Assembly: GCA_964019425.1 (NCBI GenBank)
Contig: OZ025863.1
Location: 248,001-312,000, forward strand
Length of the DNA stretch: 64,000 nt
Direction of reading: 5' to 3'
From: Flectonema sp. DT1601
Taxonomy: Eukaryota; Euglenozoa; Diplonemea; Diplonemida; Diplonemidae
Part shown: piece by piece, positions 23,901 to 34,460 of the stretch
Position numbering within the stretch: the first letter of the stretch is position 1
Layout of the letters: every line of letters begins with the position of its first letter
The notes under the pieces: model-generated
Database searches by the model: none
What the model was told of the DNA's origin: nothing
What the model saw: the letters and a program-made list of their open reading frames with translations, nothing else
Made by a program: the position numbers and the translations under genes

Positions 23901-26519
23901 ATTGGAACGTGGAGTTGAAACATTACAAAGTGTCAATCAGATTATCCTTAATGATCTACTAACTGCAGTCAGTACTAGTATCGCAGTCTCAACTACTGGA
24001 GGTGGTAGCGGTGGCTATCCGACTGCCTCATTACAAACATTCCCTGTCAGAGGTGAACCAGTTCAGTTAGGCCTCGATGAGTCACAGCTGTTATCAGATT
24101 TCGTGTATGTACGTGCTTCTGATAATAAAAATCACAGTCCTTTCGTTGATGTCGGACCGTTCAAAATCACATCAAAAGATTCTGCTGGGAATGACATGGG
24201 ATCTAGCGACATAGAAAGACGATTAATTGCCTTCACACTCGTACCAGCTTCACAGATATTCATTCCTGGACAGGTCCAATACCTGGACGGTATGCTCGAC
24301 ACTAATGTAGGACCAATGGAAACAACAATAATGATGATGAATGGAACAGCTGAAATGAGTGTCCGTTTGAATGCACCATTATTCGGTACTTACGGAGTTC
24401 GTCTCAGAGACGTTACGTCATCTCTGAGACCTAATTGGATAACACCAACATTCAGAACATTAATATCATGTGGTGATGATGCTGGTAGTGTTCCTCGTAC
24501 TCGGTCATGTCAACGTGGGTCAGCTGATCACGTTGGTGAGGTTAGAATTACTCGGGGTAACCCTTATAGGTTAGCTTTGAAAGGTACCGAAACATCTTTT
24601 ACTTTCAGCAATCTGGAACAAAAAGAAGCAACGTTTAATTTAGTACTACAAGACTTTGCTGGAAATCAATTAACCAGTTCTGATGCGTCAGTCACTGACG
24701 AGTTGGGAAGGCAACATCCAGTTCAGGTTGGGTGGTCGTTGTCTGTGCCAAATTTGCAAAATGAAACTTTGTTGACACGGAGAGGGTTGACTTCGGCGAG
24801 TACCGCGGGATTGTTTCCAAAAGCCTGTTCTTTCATCTCGTCTTCCAACTACAAGACCGGTGAAATAGCGACGCTTGAAGAAGAGATCTCTTTCACCTTT
24901 CGTCAGATTAGAATATGGAACGACATGGATTGTGTTGTAACTTTCAGAGCCACCACTGATTCAACTAATAGTTCTGAAGCAAAGACAATTGCTGACGGAA
25001 TCAACACCAGGGATGCTGTCTCCATCACACTGAAAGCATTAAAATGTTGTACAGGTCTTAATTGCAACGACTTCGGATACACTTTCGACTACGGCTGCTA
25101 TAATCATATTCTAAACGAACCAGTACCTGGAGTTCTTACGACCGTCTCTGCGGATGATCCTTTTAGTTGTTTATTTCAATGCGCACGTTGCTCTAAAGGA
25201 ATGACTTGCTTGGGAGGTAACGACATGCGAGCTAAATCTGGTTTTTGGAGAGAACCAGTCTCATATTCGGTGATTGAATGCAACAACGACAACTGCTTAG
25301 GAAGAACACTTGGTGCTCTAGGAACAACGGTTGCTGACTACCAATCAGCTGGAAATACCCAATGCAAAGAAGGCACTAAGGGTCCTTTTTGCGGAGTATG
25401 TGATAGTGGATACGGTCTTAGTGATGGTACTTGTATTAAATGCGCATCTGCGGTCCAGACATGGGCTCTGCTGGGACTCGCTGCCTTAGCATTGTTACTG
25501 ATAGTAATTATAATGGTTGTTATAAACTTGAATACTGGACCTACTATCGCTGAGACATCAAAGATTTCAGTGATAGTTAAGATGCTTTTAAACCATTTTC
25601 AGGTAACAGGTCTAGTCGCTGATATTATAGTAAAGAACAGTGAGGTTCTTGAAGACATTACTGAAATTCAGTCGAAGGGATCGGGTCCAGGTAGTAATTT
25701 AATTTCGATTGGATGTGCCGCACCGTTCATAGACTACTATGGATTATTCTTAGCATGGATGTTCATGCCGATTATAGTCATTGTTATCCCAGCTCTTATA
25801 TTAACCATTAAGGAATTAACTGAAAAACTTCGAGGTGATAAACAAATATTTGTCCCTTACAAAACAACTTCCAGAGAATGTGGATCTCCCTACCATTATC
25901 TATACGATTGGGTCATAGTTGAGAAGGACAGAGCTGAGTTGGAGAATGCTGTTCAGCGTGTTGAAAATGCTAAAAAGGAAAGAAAAGCCGTGAGATCTGA
26001 AGCCATTGAAGACGACAGCTCAATGGACGAGGAAGGAGCAACGACCTTGGCTACTAATCTTCGTATCAGTTATCAGAATTCAAAATACTACAAACTTGAT
26101 TCTGGTCGCAAAGAGAAAACCAAAGTAATGGACAAGATCCTAGGCACTGCATCTGGTGCCGTAGATTTTATAAAAGCAGAATACGGATGTCAGCTCTGCG
26201 CTTCATGCTGCTTATTAGAATCTTTATTCCCAACACCTGGAGTGGGCGCCATCGACACAGTCAAATACCAGGTTTGTATTATATTTATTTTAAAGTTACT
26301 TTTGTGTCGATTGTTATGAACTAAACAAAAACTAATCTAACCAACAGTGTGATATAGAAGATCATAAGCCAACTGACAAACATCTGAGAGCCGTCTTCAG
26401 AGGTGAACTTTTATCAGCCTGCCTTGCGAGGATGAAACTGTCAAGCGCACTGAGAAGATTGAGAGACAGGGTGTGTAGTATTTCCTCTTGTGATTTGATC
26501 ACTCTCTGTGGTTGTAAAG

Positions 26520-26554
<35 letters not shown>

Positions 26555-28844
26555 AGAATTACGACTTCCAAAATCGTGGTGAACGTGAAGACAGACTTCT
26601 AACAAAACTATTCCCAATACCTGGTACTGTTCAGAAGGATTCAAAGGGAAGGAAGTCTGGTCAACCTGACGAGCTATTGATTTCAGCAGCCATTGCTCCG
26701 ACACCTCCATGGCCAGCAGATGGACATACAGCGACTCTTGTTGATAGGCTTCCAGGTAGAGATGGAAAGAAAATGGTTGCAAGACGAGAACTGGCTGAGC
26801 AGACAATCTTTGGAAGGGGAACTACCAAAGCAACAGCAGTCAATGAATCTCAGGGTGACACTCTCACATGTGAAAAGTTATCAGGAATTGGGAACAGTCT
26901 TTGGAAGGTTACTCGCACTGATGTAGTAACAGGTCAGAAGATCCAGAGATTGACACACACTGATCCCCTAACACCGCCGCGATCACCAACAGAAGAAGAA
27001 CCTAATACCCTTCTTCTACCGAAAGACTTTGGTATGCGAAAACGTTTCCAAGAGGACGAAACAATAGTGGAATTGGAGGTACCTGACTGGCTGCTTGAGG
27101 TATGCTTTTGTGATATTTAAGTAGAAAAAAAAAGGGAAAAAAAACAACTTACAACTTATCATTCAAACAGGCTGAGGAGTTAGGAATCCCAAGCAGAGGA
27201 CCAATCAGTGAAAGGAATGCAGCGCTCGTAGCTATGCCACTCAGTGGTGATGGTGACCACGTGATGGCAGACATTCACACCTTAGCAAATGAGATTCCGT
27301 ACTCGCAATTGTACAGAATGTCGAGGTTGAGGAGATTGAAAGAAAAATGGAACTACTGGAGAACTATGTTCACTGAGGAAGAGATAAGAGCAAAACTGGA
27401 AACCAGAGCTGAAGACAGCGACGAGGAAACATTAATTGAAGTAGACGATCGTGGTGACGACCCAGACGGTGCTGAGTCTGTAGAATCTTCAGCCTGGAGT
27501 GCGGAGGAAGGATTCACCAATGAAATGATTAAGAAATTACAAAAAGAAGACAACGAATTAGTCGTTCTCGACACTTGTGAATTATGTCACGAGGATTTCG
27601 CTGTCGTATTTGACCCTCACATGGATCAATATTTCTGTGAGGAATGTGATAAACTGATCCACGTTCACGGAACTAGAAAGAGCAACAAACGAGTTCGTCT
27701 TCAAGCAAAGACATCACCACTAGCTGAAAACGGTCTTCCAGTCACAGTTTCTGTTTGGACAGTTTGGAAGGTAGCCATCATCGTTATTTTGTTTTTAATA
27801 TATCCGTCGTTAACAAAAGAAATTGCTTTGATGCTAAACTGCACTGAGTCTCTCTGTGTTGATCACACCACATGTCATAAATTCCTGAAAGTTGACGCAC
27901 GTGTTGATTGTGATACTTCAAAGTACACCGTGTTTCAGTTACTCGCATTTATTTGTTTCTTCTTCTACGGATTTGGAATCCCATTTGCCGGTTTCTTATT
28001 GCTTAAAAAAGAACAACAAAAACTACACACGAAGGAGGTTCTTGGCACACTCGGATTTCTCTATTCTGGATTTCGTAAAGGAACTTATTACTGGGAAATG
28101 ATTATTATGGTTCGTAAGATGCTTGTAGTCTTTATTGTAGTGTTTTTAGATAATTACACTCACTTTCAATTGTATGCTGCGATGTGGACGTTGCTGTTCT
28201 TCACGTTGCTGAATATATTTACGAGGCCTTTTAAGTTTAAAGTTTTGTGGTCTCTTGAGAACATGTCACTAATGACTATTAGTATATCTCTTAACTTGGG
28301 ATTGGTTTATTTTGAAGATCCAAGTAAAGTTGTTGATTATATCATGTCAGGGGTGTTGGTGCTTTTGAATCTACTTGCTGTTATCATGTTCGTCCACGCC
28401 ATTGTTTCAGAAGGAAGGAAAGAACTGATTCACCTGATCGATGAAGACGGTGACGGTGACGTCAGCTGTGAAGAACTCCAAGCCTACGCATCCAGAGAAT
28501 GGCGCAAAGTAAAACCAAAATTCTTTCAAACTCCAACAGAGCTTGATGAAGGTCGTCAAGAACGCGATGCTACTACTGATGCACAGAAATACCCGACTCG
28601 CAAAGAACGTTGGGTTTGGTTGAGAGATCAACAAGATAAAGGTGTTTCTCCTGAATCTCGTTCACGTCGTAATAATTTTAATGAAGCTGAGATGAATGAA
28701 TGGTGGGGAGTTTCTTATGGAGAAACTCTCGATCGTCATCCCCTCGTCCCTCCAGATGACGGGGCAGACTTAGTTTGGCCTGAACACACCGAATCAACAC
28801 ATTCATTGGGCATTCTCTCTGCAGACACGATGACACAACAGTAG
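8908..28844 (+). CDS. Giant EGF/IPT polytopic surface protein (4 exons)
   Basis: Exons 8908-26271, 26348-26470, 26557-27099 and 27171-28844; introns of 76, 86 and 71 bp, all between codons. Predicted 6567 aa. Residues 1-20 look like a signal peptide. The ectodomain is rich in Cys and in Asn-X-Ser/Thr. It has EGF-like modules near 262-352, 1242-1295 and 2667-2722, a laminin-type EGF cluster at about 3118-3415, and two IPT/TIG-like domains at about 3858-3950 and 3990-4065. A collagen-like GPGGPGG tract lies near 1440 and a Gly run near 2952. A last Cys-rich module (about 5425-5515) precedes the first membrane helix at about 5518. Eight or nine helices follow, with a B-box-like zinc motif (CELC...CEEC...H.H) at about 6146 and an EF-hand loop (DEDGDGDVSCEE) at 6434-6445. 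The cytosolic placement is inferred. Probably a surface receptor or adhesion protein; ligand unknown. Confidence 0.8.
17766..17805 (+). repeat. GGT microsatellite inside the giant gene
   Basis: About 13 GGT codons in a row encode poly-Gly between the preceding Pro-rich linker and the Thr/Arg-rich segment. It keeps frame and is probably length-polymorphic. Confidence 0.85.
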
Positions 28845-29160
28845 GACATCATTTCATGACATATTTTTACTGGTTAGTGACAAAAGGCCGCCTCCCCCTT
28901 CCCTGGCTATAGGTAAGTCGTTTTTCAAAAAAAAAACTTTTTTTTTTTTTGTTATTATGAAATACTGAATAATGCAGTATCAGTGTGTGCTCCCTTTCAT
29001 ATACGATTTCAACCGGGATGATGGAAAAGGTTTTCCATGATTTGTTCTGTTCTTGTGATTCAATTTTTAAAAAAAAAAAAAAAAAAAAAAAATCTAATTA
29101 CCCTTGATCTTGTTCTTTGTTATTCGTTCTAGTGGTTGACGTTGCGGAATTTTTTTATTT

Positions 29161-29196
29161 TATTTTTCGTATTTTTCGTATTTTTCGTATTTTTAT
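29161..29196 (+). repeat. 9-bp minisatellite (TATTTTTCG)
   Basis: Three perfect tandem copies of TATTTTTCG followed by a degenerate fourth. Non-coding. Confidence 0.8.
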
Positions 29197-29296
29197 TGTT
29201 TTCTCCCTCTGCGATTCATATGTTTGATTCATCGAGGAAAAAGAATACCACATTTCTTGATATAGTTTACCATGGCATTATTTGTTGTTGCGAGGG

Positions 29297-29328
<32 letters not shown>

Positions 29329-30411
29329 TATGCTACATTCTAAGAAAAATGGTTTGGAATATTTTATTTTAAATTTGTTTGAAAACGCCTTTCGAATCCA
29401 GTTTTGATCTGATGGCGTAAAATCAAAAAAAAAAAAAAAAAAAAAAAGGAATCTTTATTACTACATTGAACTATTTTTTAATTATTTCTTATTAACAAAA
29501 GGAGTTCTTTAAACTGGACTTTGCTGCTCGTTCTGTTCGGTTAACTGCCGTTAATTCTCGTAAAGAATTTCTACAGCAATGGTAATCTTATTATTTCATT
29601 TCCGTCCCTCCCAGTATTGAGAATAAGAACTGTTTTTTTTCTTTTTTTACTTCCTGCGCCTCTTTATTGTCTTTATTCGTTTTTGGTGGTGTAAATCTTT
29701 TTTTTTTTTTTTTTTTGGATAGGTTTTTTTTCTTTGTTGGGTTATTACTGATTTGTCGTGTAGATGCCGCTACCCTTTCTGCATCATCTTTTGGGGTTGA
29801 AGGAGGAATTAAAAAAAAAAAAAAAAGAAAAAAAAAAAAAGATGTGTAACGTGGAATCTTTTCTTCCTCTCTTCACAAAGATTTTTTGTGTGGTCAAAGA
29901 AAAAGGACTGCCGCATGTTCTTTTTTTTTTTTTTTTTTTTTTTTTTCCTTGTTGTTTGGTGATTTATAGAAAAAAAAAGGATATGCAATGTGCAAAATAT
30001 ACGATGGAAGGGGGGAAAAAAAAAAATCATCGTTTTCTCCCTGTAAAATTATTATTAAAAAAAAAAAAAAAAAGTCCTTCTGTTACGCCTCCTTATGAAT
30101 TAAGGTAGAACAACGTAGCTATTTTGTTTTCTGCAATCCCCATCGGCAGTCACCCTAGTCAGAGCGCATGAGTATCCAAATATTCACGTACTGGTCACTA
30201 CATTTTTAACGTCTTCGGTATGTTTTTTTTTAATCATGTTTTTTTTTATTTTTTTTTTTTTAAATAATGCATTCTCGACTGTCAGCATCCTTGGTAACAG
30301 TTAGCCATGATAAAGTAATGGGAGAGAAAAAAAAAAAAAAAAAAAAAACTCATCAAAATCTCTGAAGTGACCCAGTTTCGTCTCTTCGTTGTGATACAAA
30401 GACGAGAGGAA

Positions 30412-30443
<32 letters not shown>

Positions 30444-30742
30444 TTAATTAAAGGCTTGGAGCAAGGCAGAGGGAAAGGAACCCGAAGGGAAATTTATCTA
30501 GTGCTTTCTTTAAACACTATTGAAACGATACAAGGAAAAAAAAAAAAAAAGTAATAATAATAAAAATAAAAATAAAAATAAAATCTCCTTTGTGCGACGA
30601 AATCTCCTCCTTGCCGAGCTGGACTCTTTTTTCTTTCGTTGGTCTCGTTAGTCGATTTCTCCCCCCTTTTTTTTTCTCTCTCTCTCTCACAGCCTCTTAT
30701 CTTACTCGCTTTTTTTCCCTGCTTGCTTTTTTAGCATAGTTA

Positions 30743-31003
30743 ACTAGCTTAGGTATCCTGGAGATTTTCGATGGATTTTTATCTTTGAACGATAGCAACT
30801 TCAACATAGAATGAAGTCCCTTTGAACTTACTGATGAAGGACTAAAAAGGGACGAGTAGTATAAGATTAAGGCTCCTGAAACTACATATTCTATTACCCT
30901 TTTGATGTTAGGAAACTGTGGAAATGAATACTATTCTTTTACTAATCTCTGCTTTTCTTATTCTCACTTTTCTGTTCTAAAAAATTAATGATATTAACTA
31001 ACT
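30743..31003 (+). repeat. Orphan copy of the array leader
   Basis: About 260 bp aligns throughout to the long leaders at 618-883 and 2256-2520, including GATGGATTTTTATC, the GTCCCTTT / AAAGGGAC inverted repeat, and the pyrimidine-rich end TTCTCACTTTTCTGTTCTAAAA. Homology stops just before where the start codon would be, and no array-type ORF follows. In the segment GAAACTGTGGAAATG and ACTATTC it matches copies 3-5 rather than 1-2, yet it keeps the distal part that copies 3-5 lack. Confidence 0.9.
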
Positions 31004-31622
31004 TAAAAACTGACGCTTATTTCACCTTTTTTTGACGATCGAGGTTTGTTTCTTCATGCTGCTGCTCATATACTGTGGCTTGTCCTTCAATGAGCCCTCG
31101 CGTGATTATTATGAAGAAAAAAAAAAAAAAAGAAAAAAGTGAATTTTTTTTTTTTTTTTTTTAAATTAAAGTTTCCTCTTTATTACTTCTTTCGTCATAC
31201 TGGTGATGAGATGTGTAAGAGGATTACTTCTCGAAACTTAATGGTTACTTCAAAAAAAAAAAAAAAAAAAAAAAAAGTTGAGAATCACTGTGTCTTTAAC
31301 AGATTGTTTTAATCCTCATTAATGTTAAGATCCAATACAGTATTTTTATTTTTTTACAAAAAATAAGCTATCAGGATTCCTATTTTTTATTTATTTTTTT
31401 TTTTTCCCTTCAAAAAAAGGTCTCTGAAATTGTGTAACGCTAAAAGAGAGGATTAAAAAAAAAAAAAAAAAAAATTAAAAAAACCAGTTTTTGGGGCCAC
31501 AGTTCTTAAGCTTTCCTTTGGGTGTGTGAGACCCCCAAAAAAGGGCAGTGAGTTTAGGTAGTCATTTGTTTCAGGTTCTTCTACGTCTCGTATTATCTGT
31601 GAAGGCCTCACTGTTGCCCTGT

Positions 31623-31653
<31 letters not shown>

Positions 31654-31824
31654 GGCTTCCTAGGCTTCGTAAATATGTAAAAAAAAAGGACCCTTTCGTT
31701 TGTTCAGAAACTAGTTTAAAGTTGAGTGGAAAAAAAAAAATAAAAAAAGTTTTTTTTTTCCTTGTTCACGTTGTTCAGCGCTACCACTAGCTTACAACCT
31801 GTTAGCCTCTGGGCAAGGTGAGAT

Positions 31825-31846
31825 CTGGAAGTCGATCGACTTCCAG
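31825..31846. repeat. 22-bp perfect palindrome
   Basis: CTGGAAGTCGA is followed directly by its reverse complement. It is nested inside a looser inverted repeat (TAGCCT at 31803, AGGCTA at 31851), so the RNA or cruciform stem could extend. It stands in one of the few stretches here of mixed base composition (about 31795-31960). Confidence 0.85.
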
Positions 31847-33502
31847 CCGAAGGCTATAAAACAACAATCTTCGCGATTGAGTCCTTACTGATGCGGGCTA
31901 GACCCCTCGTAGTCATAGTTTGTATTTTGCTAACTAACTAACAAGGGTCTGATTATTCACATTCTATGTTGGGGAAAAAAAAAAAGTAGAAAAAAGTAGA
32001 AAAAAGAAAAGAAATGAATATTCAGATTTTCAAATCGGTACGAGTCTCACTCAATATAGGTGTGTGTGTTTTGTGTATGCAACCAGAAGACGAATTGTTA
32101 TGTTGCACCGAACAAAATGTTTAGCTTTTGGTTTTTTTTTTTTTTTTTTTTGTGAGAAAAAAAAAAAAAAAAAATGAAGCAAACTTACACAATGTCTCGC
32201 ATATCGTTGTTCTCCCTTTCCTTCTTTCGGTTTCCCGTTTTTCTTTTTCTTTTTTTTTTACATAATTCCCCCCCTCCTACCGAATCTGGTAAAGGAGGTT
32301 AACTCCTAGATTGTTGTTCTGGGTTTACCTACATGACTTTACATCAAGAAAAAAAGGCGAGTCATTTTTTTTCAGTAAAAAAAATACTTGATATTAATTT
32401 TGTTTTTTTAATACCTGTTTTTTTTGCGTTGTTAAATTTTCACCCCACTTTTTTTTTTTTAAAAGCACAAGACCCTGTTTTTTGCTTTTTTTTTTTCATT
32501 TTTTTTCATTTTTTTTTTTAAAGGTTCTGTTTTTCTGTTGAGGGAGATGATCGATATTGCTGTTGATGAGAAAAAACTGTAATCTGATAAGAGGAGGAGA
32601 GTTTTAGTTTTTTAGTTTTTTTTTTCTTTTTTTTTTTTTTTCCTGCATTAAGACATTCTAAGATCAACGTTTTTTCTTTTTTTTTTTGTGTGTTATGTGT
32701 TGATAAGTTTATCTTAACTTGACTTCTCTAGAATTCAGTTTTTTTTTTTTTTTTTTTCATGTTCGTCGAATAATGTCTTCTTTCAGCTACCTTCGGAACC
32801 TTTAAAAAAAAAAAAAAAAAATACAATAAATTACATGCATCGTTCATAAATGACTACAACTGCTGAAGAGTGGACTGGTAGACAATGAATAGCAAAAGAA
32901 TGAATGGAAAAGTTTTAAAAAAAAAAAGGGGATTGTTCTTTTTTTTTTTCTTCTTCTCCCTCTTTCTGTACTTACGGCACATAACGGTTATCACCATACG
33001 GATATTACTGTGCAAGAACGAAAAAAAAGAAAAAAAAAATAAAGATAATGAGGAGACCCTACTAATTCCACAACAAAATAGTCTCCGGAATCGGCAATTA
33101 CGCAAAAAATACTTTACTTACGGCTGTTTTTTTGGTGGAATTAGCAGTGGTTTTTCCCAGAAGAAAAAAGAAAAATATAAAAAATTGTCAAACCGGTTGT
33201 CAAATCGGGAAAGTAGAGTCATTCCTGGAACTTTTATTTTTCTGCAGATATTTTCTATTTTTTCCCCCTTCCGATATAAACTTATTAGGGATGGCTGCTA
33301 CCTGTCTCCACTTGTAAAGGGGCTCCAGAATTAAAATTTCCTTTCCTTTCCTTTCCTTTTTTTTTTTTTTTTCATTTAAGCCAAGTAATGCGCTGGAAAT
33401 GAATTCTATTATTTTTTTTTTTTTTTTGTCTGAACAACTTGAATCTCAAGACACCCCCTCCTCCCCTTTAGTCAACTGTATCTCAGAACTAATGTTAAAT
33501 TA

Positions 33503-33568
33503 TCGTTATGTTGTTTATGATACAAAACATTTGTATTTTACGTACAAACTCGGACAGTTAACCCCCCT
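33503..33568 (+). repeat. Dispersed repeat B, copy 1
   Basis: About 66 bp nearly identical to 46362-46427, covering TCGTTATGTTG, TATGATACAAAACATTTG and TTTTACGTACAAACTCG. It contains TTTGTA / TACAAA as an inverted repeat. Both copies are non-coding. Confidence 0.85.
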
Positions 33569-34328
33569 CCCCTCATTTTGTGTTCTGTTTAATAAACGTT
33601 TTCTTTTAATCCCGCATGTGTTACATTATTTTTTTTACTGATGAAGAAAATGGCAGCTAGTCATTTTTCTTCAATTCCAGCAAACATTTAGTTATATTCC
33701 AATCAGTATTCTTTTTTGTACGAGTCACTTATCTCCTCCATTCCACTCTTCGTATCGTTTTTTTTTTTCCCCCCCCCATAACTGAAATCTGCAGTTCTAT
33801 TCAGTACGGCTTGTGTTGGACGTCTTTTTTGTGTAGTGATGTTTGTTGTTGTTGTTTTTTTTTTTTTTTTTTTTTTTTTTGTTTGGTGAAGTATTTTTAC
33901 GGTATCTTCTCAGTGTGTTTTAAAAAAAAAAAAAAAAAAAAAAATATAACTGTATACTGTCGCAAGAGGTCCTTTTTTTTTTCTCTTTTCCTTTTCCCCT
34001 TCTCGTTTTCGCTTCCCTGCATTAAACATTACAATCCCCCTCCGAGCCATTATTCAAAGCAGATTTTATGTTTCTTCCAACCCTCCTTTCCTTTTTTTTT
34101 TTTTTTTTTTTGATCATGTTTTTTATGTGTGATTATGGGTGTTTTTTCCCTCCCGTCCCACTTATCCATTATCCCAATTTTTTCCGTCTTGCTTCAGAGT
34201 ATGTTTTTCTTCTTCTTTTCATTATTTTTTGGTGCTTCAGTTTGTTATTTTCTTCAATCCGTGACATCCCCTCGGTGTACAACTTTGTAAATTGTGGTGA
34301 TCTAAGAAAAAGTTTTCTACGTCACGGG

Positions 34329-34367
<39 letters not shown>

Positions 34368-34460
34368 ATTTCGAGGCTAGTATTCTTATTTTGTTATATG
34401 TTCTTCATTTCTATAGGATAGGGTTGTATAAACAAGAAAAAAAAAATTATATAAAAAAAA

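Larger units (their letters stand above)
28845..34460. other. 5.6 kb gene-free homopolymer-rich region
   Basis: I find no supportable coding sequence here. The ORFs present translate to poly-Lys or poly-Phe runs made by A and T tracts of 10-30 bases, which occur every one to two hundred bases on both strands. Embedded items listed separately are a 9-bp minisatellite (29161), an orphan array leader (30743), a palindrome (31825) and a dispersed repeat (33503). There is also a pentanucleotide CCTTT run at about 33335-33360 and an AAAAT run at about 30560-30585. Immediately before the next gene a 35-40-base A tract at about 34329-34365 precedes a T-rich stretch ending in CTATAG at 34416. Confidence 0.6.

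Noticed and set aside
29667-30108. ORFs encoding poly-Phe, poly-Lys and similar runs in spacers
   Set aside because: They arise from T and A tracts; composition is not protein-like and similar ORFs occur on both strands.
31880-31925. Hammerhead-ribozyme-like CTGATG plus GGG/CCC hairpin
   Set aside because: The CUGAUGA core and the GAAA element are not both present, so the catalytic core cannot form.
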